Translations under genes and position numbers: made by a program | Part shown: piece by piece, positions 63,086-64,000 of the stretch | How the letters are laid out: the number at the start of each line of letters is the position of its first letter | How positions within the stretch are numbered: position 1 is the stretch's first letter | Source: Lichenicoccus sp964247695 | GTDB lineage: Bacteria; Pseudomonadota; Alphaproteobacteria; Acetobacterales; Acetobacteraceae | Reading direction: 5' to 3' | Length of the DNA: 64,000 nucleotides | Assembly: GCA_964247695.1 (NCBI GenBank) | Contig: CAXTVI010000013.1 | Coordinates: 1 to 64,000 of the forward strand | The notes under the pieces: model-generated | Databases searched by the model: none | Seen by the model: the letters and a program-made list of their open reading frames with translations, nothing else | Told to the model about the DNA's origin: nothing

Positions 63086-63276
63086 TGTGACGGATATGGC
63101 AAATCGGTGTCCGGCCGGCGCCGATCCGATGCTGGACGGCGCCATGACACCCGGCATACAGTCCCGAGGCACTCGATAGATTGGCGCAGGCTCTTCGAAG
63201 CGGAGGTCCCGATGGTTCCGATGCGCCGGCCCTGGGTCCGCGGCCTTCCGCGCCGGGAACTCCCGATAGGCCCGGC

Positions 63277-64000
63277 ATGAGCGGACCCTGGCGCTTCGGG
63301 CTGCTGAGTTCGCAGACCGGCGTCACAGCGTCGGTCGAGACGACGCAACTTAATGCCGCGCTGCTGGCCATCGAGCAGATCAACGGCGCCGGTGGCGCCG
63401 CCGGCCGCCCGATCGAGCCGATCATCCACGATCCCGCGTCCGACCCGCGCCAGTTCGCGGTCCTGGCCGAGCACATGCTGCACCACGACAAGATCAGGCT
63501 GATCTTCGGTTGCTACATGTCGAGCACCCGCAAGGCGGTGCTGCCGCTTGTGGAGGCCCATCGGGCCTTGCTGTTCTATCCGACGCTCTATGAGGGCTTC
63601 GAATACTCCAGGCACTGTATCTACACGGGTGCTGCGCCGAACCAGAACTCCATGCAGCTTGCGCGCTATCTGTTTAGGAGCTTCGGGACCAGGCTGCTGC
63701 TGGTCGGATCGAACTATATCTACCCGCACGAGAGCAACCGGATCATGACCGACCTCGTGCGGCAGGCCGGCGGCGTCGTCCTCGACGAGATCTATGTTCC
63801 GCTGCGCCCGCATCCCGGTGACTTCGACCACGCCATCGCGCGGATCGGCCGCACCAGGCCCGACGTCATCTTCTCGACTGTCGTCGGCGAGGCGACGGCG
63901 ATGTTCTACGAGGCCTACCATCGGGCGGGGTTCGATGCGCGGACGATGCCGATCGCCAGCCTGACGACCAGCGAGGCGGAGGTTGCCGAAATGAGCAGTG
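63277..64000 (+). CDS. amiC: AmiC-like amide-binding protein (partial, cut by window end)
   Basis: The first 241 residues of a periplasmic-binding-fold protein with no signal peptide. GLLSSQTGVTASVET, GCYMSSTRKAVLPLVE, LYEGFEYSRHCIY, GSNYIYPHESNRIM and IASLTTSEAEVAEM closely follow AmiC, the cytoplasmic amide sensor that controls the antiterminator AmiR in Pseudomonas. UrtA-type urea-binding proteins are related, but the lack of a signal peptide and the SNYIYPHESN region favour AmiC. The frame is open at the window end; about 140 residues are missing. Partners such as amiR or an amidase would be expected downstream. Confidence 0.85.
   Translation, partial: MSGPWRFGLLSSQTGVTASVETTQLNAALLAIEQINGAGGAAGRPIEPIIHDPASDPRQFAVLAEHMLHHDKIRLIFGCYMSSTRKAVLPLVEAHRALLFYPTLYEGFEYSRHCIYTGAAPNQNSMQLARYLFRSFGTRLLLVGSNYIYPHESNRIMTDLVRQAGGVVLDEIYVPLRPHPGDFDHAIARIGRTRPDVIFSTVVGEATAMFYEAYHRAGFDARTMPIASLTTSEAEVAEMSS

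Noticed and set aside
1..64000. Insertion sequences, prophage, CRISPR arrays, riboswitches, rRNA genes
   Set aside because: No transposase or phage protein, no regularly spaced repeats, and no recognisable riboswitch or rRNA sequence was seen on either strand. Clear rho-independent terminators were also not evident.

Overview
The window reads as one contiguous, very GC-rich, densely packed bacterial chromosome segment. Gene content (NAD-linked FdsGBAD formate dehydrogenase, many GntR/FCD, RpiR and LysR regulators, ribose-class and taurine-class ABC transporters, ACS-family MFS permeases) suggests an Alphaproteobacterium with a broad catabolic lifestyle, possibly Rhodospirillales/Acetobacteraceae. 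The family-level guess is weak. I saw no phage, transposase, CRISPR or rRNA. Most neighbouring genes overlap by 1-4 bases (ATGA, GTGA or TGATG junctions), and no gap between genes exceeds about 250 bp.

Layout. 21-12430: acid and sugar-acid catabolism, with three MFS permeases, an IlvD/Edd dehydratase with its GntR regulator, a serine-glyoxylate-type aminotransferase plus a FAH/hydratase-fold enzyme, a second GntR regulator and a long YdiJ-type FAD/Fe-S dehydrogenase. 12427-17645: the fdsGBAD operon, encoding a soluble NAD-dependent formate dehydrogenase with a Cys molybdenum ligand. 17786-24288: an RpiR regulator, a shikimate-dehydrogenase-like enzyme and a cupin phosphoglucose isomerase, divergent from a ribose-class ABC transporter. 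24307-26169: an NmrA oxidoreductase divergent from a LysR regulator.

26198-41710: a nucleobase or N-heterocycle island. It holds two adenine-deaminase paralogues flanking an AzgA purine permease, then a tight operon of an NMT1/THI5-type binding protein, creatininase-family hydrolase, VAO-type FAD oxidase, S15 hydrolase, cupin, RutB-like cysteine hydrolase and DUF2165 membrane protein. A CodA-like deaminase on the other strand, the rest of the ABC transporter and an M55 D-aminopeptidase follow. The combination does not match any pathway I can name.

41772-52191: a self-contained selenocysteine module. The catalytic subunit of a membrane-bound formate dehydrogenase has an in-frame UGA followed at 11 nt by a SECIS hairpin. 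It is transcribed away from its Fe-S and NrfD-type membrane subunits. Next to it lie tRNA-Sec(UCA), selB, selA and selD, so all four Sec-incorporation components sit beside the client selenoprotein.

52198-64000: a PhyH dioxygenase and GntR regulator divergent from a YtfQRT-YjfF-like sugar ABC transporter, a Tat-exported bicupin oxalate decarboxylase with a divergent LysR, a DUF4126-like membrane protein, an Lrp regulator with an MFS exporter, and the start of an AmiC-like amide-binding protein cut by the window end. Metabolically, oxalate decarboxylase produces formate, and the two formate dehydrogenases could send its electrons to NAD or to the quinone pool. That link is an inference from gene content.
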